Positions 4,783-6,881 of a stretch of 6,881 bases of DNA are shown here, piece after piece (the first letter of the stretch is position 1; the number at the start of each line of letters is the position of its first letter). Under the pieces are notes generated by a model. The model worked only from the letters and a program-made list of their open reading frames with translations. It did not search any database and had not been told where the DNA came from. The translations under genes were made by a program, and so were the position numbers. Origin of the DNA: Methanobacteriota archaeon (GTDB taxonomy: Archaea > Altiarchaeota > Altiarchaeia > IMC4 > QMZM01); the NCBI GenBank assembly GCA_021731385.1, contig JAKFXM010000016.1:1-6881 (forward strand), in the 5' to 3' direction.

Positions 4783-5961
4783 ATGAGAATCGGAATGTTT
4801 TCCTGGGAGTCACTCTACTCCATCTCAGTTGGAGGGGTTGCAGCCCATGTAAGTGAATTGGCTTCTGCGCTTTCAAGATTAGGACATGAGGTGCACATCT
4901 TCACGAGAAATTCTGGCTCACAGAAGGAGCATGAAAAAATACCGGATGGTGTATGGGAGCACAGGTGCATCTTTAATGGAGACCCGGATTTTGTGCAATA
5001 CATGGACAACATGTGCAATGCAATGGTCGGCTGCTTTGATTATGTTGAGGATAAAGTAGGAAGGTTTGACATTCTTCATGCGCATGACTGGCACACCGTC
5101 AATGCAATGACGAATCTGAAATACGGCAAAGGCTATAACTTCATCTGGACATGTCACTCTACGGAATGGGGAAGAAACGGTGGAAATTTCAGTTCTTCAT
5201 GGTTTTCAAGAAGAATTTCGCACAGGGAATGGCTTGGCGGCTATGAATCCAGTTCAATAATTACCGTTTCCGGAACGATGAAAAATGAAATCATGAGGGA
5301 ATACCAGATACCGGATTTGAAAATCAATGTGATTTATAATGGCGTAAATCCTAAAAAATTCAAAAAAAAGGTTGATCCCGGAAGGATAAAGGAGAGATAC
5401 GGAATCTGGCCTCTTGACCCCGTTGTGCTTTTTGTTGGCAGGGTGACCTATCAGAAGGGCCCGGATTTGCTGCTTGAGGCTGTTCCTGAGGTTTTTAAAA
5501 AGCGTCAGGATGTAAAATTCATCTTTGCCGGCGGAGGAGGAGATATGATAGATCATCTGAAGGGGAGGGCCTGGTATCTTGGGATTCAGGATAAGATACG
5601 GGTTCTGGGGTATGTTCCAAATGACGAGTTGCCGGATTTGTTCAACATGTGCGACATAGTCTGTGTTCCAAGCAGAAATGAACCATTTGGAATAATTACG
5701 CTTGAATCCTGGTCTGCAGGAAAACCCGTCGTTGCAACAGACATAGGCGGTCCGGGAGAGATTATATGCAATTTTGTAACCGGTGTGAAGGTCTATCCTA
5801 CTCCTGAATCAATTGCATGGGGGATAAATTATCTCCTGGATTCTCCGGAAGGGGTTAAGTGGATGGGCAAAAAATGCGAGGTTGCGGTACAGGACTTCAC
5901 ATGGGATAAGATTGCGGAAAGGACGATGGATGTTTATAGAAGATTTGCAAATAAAAGATAA
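4783..5961 (+). CDS. GT4-family (GT-B fold) glycosyltransferase, glycogen-synthase-like
   Basis: The 392-residue protein has both Rossmann-like halves of a GT-B retaining glycosyltransferase. The N-terminal acceptor half starts RIGMFSWE and has the GGVAAHVSELASAL loop (from Gly17), then ILHAHDWHTV and TCHSTEW. The sugar-nucleotide half begins near residue 213 with VVLFVGRVTYQKGPDLL (Arg220 and Lys225, phosphate-binding pair) and contains the E-x7-E motif EPFGIITLE (Glu300, Glu308) followed by GKPVVATDIGGPGEII. HAHDW and the SWE-type start resemble archaeal/bacterial GT4 enzymes annotated as glycogen synthase or (1->4)-alpha-glucan synthase; other donors and acceptors are possible. No signal peptide or membrane segment is visible, so it acts in the cytoplasm. 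It starts five bases after the pyrG stop and is almost certainly co-transcribed. The linkage may be chance, or may tie CTP/nucleotide supply to polysaccharide synthesis. Confidence 0.88.
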   Translation: MRIGMFSWESLYSISVGGVAAHVSELASALSRLGHEVHIFTRNSGSQKEHEKIPDGVWEHRCIFNGDPDFVQYMDNMCNAMVGCFDYVEDKVGRFDILHAHDWHTVNAMTNLKYGKGYNFIWTCHSTEWGRNGGNFSSSWFSRRISHREWLGGYESSSIITVSGTMKNEIMREYQIPDLKINVIYNGVNPKKFKKKVDPGRIKERYGIWPLDPVVLFVGRVTYQKGPDLLLEAVPEVFKKRQDVKFIFAGGGGDMIDHLKGRAWYLGIQDKIRVLGYVPNDELPDLFNMCDIVCVPSRNEPFGIITLESWSAGKPVVATDIGGPGEIICNFVTGVKVYPTPESIAWGINYLLDSPEGVKWMGKKCEVAVQDFTWDKIAERTMDVYRRFANKR

Positions 5962-5962
5962 G

Positions 5963-6127
5963 ATGACAAAAACTACCCAAAACGACATAAGGAGGGAACT
6001 CTGCAAGCACAAGAATCTGCTCTGCCATAAATCGGAGTTTGAGATATGCGGCAGGGATCGCTGTTATTATGTCCTGAAGAAATCAAAAAAGCAGATTGAT
6101 GATCCTGAATTAGAAGGTATTGAATAG
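5963..6127 (+). CDS. Small Cys-rich protein of unknown function
   Basis: I do not recognise this family. ATG 5963 begins one base after the glycosyltransferase stop, so translation is probably coupled. The 54-residue product has four Cys at 14, 21, 29 and 34 with His16 and His22 nearby (C-K-H, C-H, C-x4-C), enough for one small metal-binding or redox site. A basic stretch KKSKK follows (39-43), then an acidic tail QIDDPELEGIE. No membrane segment or signal peptide is seen. The 3' end is nearly duplicated 95 bases downstream: bases 6091-6114 recur at 6186-6209, where the frame would encode the alternative tail QIDDPELEGAV before TAA. The present C-terminus may therefore result from an insertion or tandem duplication. 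The same frame is open upstream to 5882, but that overlaps the glycosyltransferase and looks like a shadow. Confidence 0.6.
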   Translation: MTKTTQNDIRRELCKHKNLLCHKSEFEICGRDRCYYVLKKSKKQIDDPELEGIE

Positions 6128-6212
6128 ATGAATTCATTGGATGAAATTCACAATCAGGGTTGATAAGGGCACGAAGTGCCCTTATGCAGATTGATGATCC
6201 TGAATTAGAGGG
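6091..6212 (+). repeat. 27-base direct repeat pair flanking a hairpin-bearing segment
   Basis: Bases 6091-6117 and 6186-6212 match at 26 of 27 positions, the first 24 without a difference. The left copy is the coding end of the small Cys-rich gene. The right copy is untranslated today but keeps the same frame to a TAA. Between them lie a short 13-base tandem (GATGAATTCA/GATGAAATTCA, 6127-6150) and the hairpin at 6163-6185. The gap 6128-6236 holds no gene. Confidence 0.85.
6163..6185. repeat. Hairpin c: inverted repeat after the small Cys-rich gene
   Basis: ATAAGGGCAC (6163-6172) pairs with GTGCCCTTAT (6176-6185), 10 bp, loop GAA closed by C-G. TG/CA pairs outside one bulged G (6186), and CAATC (6151-6155) pairs with GATTG (6189-6193) further out. 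This is the same layered shape as the pre-pyrG hairpins. It might end the pyrG operon message, but no T run follows. Confidence 0.85.
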
Positions 6213-6217
6213 AGCGG

Positions 6218-6226
6218 TATAAAAAA
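6218..6226 (+). promoter_or_regulatory. Possible box A before the phosphoribosyltransferase gene
   Basis: TATAAAAAA at 6218-6226 is a good TATA sequence but is centred only about 15 bases before the ATG at 6237. A start point about 26 bases downstream of its centre would fall inside the coding region. Either the message starts unusually close, another promoter is used, or this is only the stop codon region of the duplicated tail. Confidence 0.25.
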
Positions 6227-6236
6227 GATATAGAGA

Positions 6237-6866
6237 ATGATATTTCGTGACAGGCATGACGCTGGAAAGCAGCTTGCAGGAAAACTCATGAGATTTAAGG
6301 GTGAAAATCCAATTATATTAGCAATCCCCAGAGGCGGGGTTGTTGTCGCAAGGGAGATTGCAATAGCGATGGGATCGGAATTAAACCTGATAATCCCAAG
6401 GAAGATCGGAGCGCCCTACAACCCGGAACTTGCAATTGGTGCTGTTACAGAGGATGGCAGTACAATTCTCAATCAGGATTTAGTCTCTTACCTTAATGTA
6501 CCGGAAAAATACATTGAATCTGAAAAGCGGAAGCAAATCGAAGAGATAAGGCGAAGGATTGAGAAATACAGGGTAAAGGAATTGAATTTAAAAGGCAGAA
6601 CGGTAATTCTTGTTGACGACGGGATTGCAACAGGGTCGACAATGTTTGCCGCGATAAAATCAGTCAAAAATCAAAAGGCGGAAAAAATCATAATTGCAGT
6701 TCCTGTTGCACCGCCAGAAACAATTGACAAAATGGAAAGAGAGGTTGATGAGGTTGTATGCCTTTATGCGCCAAGGTATTTTGGCGCGGTTGGTGAATTT
6801 TACCAGTACTTTGACCAGACGACAGATGAGGAGGTAATTGATATTATAGAAGAACTTGGGGCTTGA
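6237..6866 (+). CDS. Phosphoribosyltransferase-family protein (COG1926 type)
   Basis: The 209-residue product is a type I phosphoribosyltransferase fold. MIFRDRHDAGKQLAGKL is the standard start of the COG1926 family, followed by ILAIPRGGVVVAREIA (the PRG loop). The PRPP-binding signature VILVDDGIATGST spans residues 123-135 with the Asp127-Asp128 pair. The C-terminal part (VPVAPPETIDKM, LYAPRYFGAVGEFYQYFDQTTDEEV) is characteristic of the same group. Members are usually annotated only as predicted phosphoribosyltransferases; the base or other acceptor is unknown, so no specific salvage reaction is claimed. It appears complete, at the family's usual length. It follows the pyrG operon on the same strand after a 109-base gap containing a hairpin and a direct repeat, and may be its own transcription unit. 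Confidence 0.88.
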   Translation: MIFRDRHDAGKQLAGKLMRFKGENPIILAIPRGGVVVAREIAIAMGSELNLIIPRKIGAPYNPELAIGAVTEDGSTILNQDLVSYLNVPEKYIESEKRKQIEEIRRRIEKYRVKELNLKGRTVILVDDGIATGSTMFAAIKSVKNQKAEKIIIAVPVAPPETIDKMEREVDEVVCLYAPRYFGAVGEFYQYFDQTTDEEVIDIIEELGA

Positions 6867-6881
6867 AAATTCAATACATCT

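Noticed and set aside
6237..6866. Naming the phosphoribosyltransferase as a specific salvage enzyme (such as apt or hpt)
   Set aside because: It shows the COG1926-type pattern, whose acceptor is unknown; nothing in the sequence fixes a base.

Overview
The window looks archaeal, probably from a euryarchaeal-type lineage; I cannot place it more finely. The reasons are an archaeal NSUN-type m5C methyltransferase followed by a NIP7-like PUA protein, an archaeal-style PyrG with a GTG start, very short or absent leaders, AT-rich box A-like promoters, and an archaeal winged-helix/RelE pair.

Layout. (1) 1-1003: on the minus strand, the first 21 codons of a Cas4-like (PD-(D/E)XK, Fe-S) nuclease run off the left edge. 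Two further truncated copies of the same 5' coding segment lie at about 113-175 and 866-1003. Between those two fragments, on the plus strand, sits a toxin-antitoxin pair (winged-helix antitoxin, RelE/ParE-type toxin). (2) 1000-1422, minus: a MutT-like Nudix hydrolase whose stop overlaps the start of the rightmost Cas4-like fragment as GTGA, so the two were probably once one operon. (3) 1450-2818, plus: RNA m5C methyltransferase and NIP7-like PUA protein, overlapping by 8 bases, a likely RNA-modification/ribosome-biogenesis operon. (4) 2819-3190: a 372-base gap, most of it filled by at least eight consecutive, mutually different, near-perfect inverted repeats. (5) 3191-6127, plus: pyrG (CTP synthase), a GT4 glycosyltransferase and a 54-residue Cys-rich protein, separated by 5 bases and 1 base, so one operon. 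(6) 6128-6236: a gap with another hairpin and a second copy of the small gene's 3' end. (7) 6237-6866, plus: a COG1926-type phosphoribosyltransferase.

The most unusual content is the hairpin family. Eleven inverted repeats (eight before pyrG, two between antitoxin and toxin, one after the small Cys-rich gene) have unrelated arm sequences but share one architecture: arms of 6-12 bp and, in most, a three-base loop closed by a C-G pair, with a one- to three-base bulge separating the main stem from a short outer stem. They occur only between genes. This is not an ordinary dispersed repeat, because the shape is conserved and the sequence is not. The second notable structure is the three-fold 5' end of the Cas4-like gene around the toxin-antitoxin module, where third-position changes show that the copies diverged as coding sequence on the minus strand.

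All calls come from reading the sequence; no database search or folding calculation was run.
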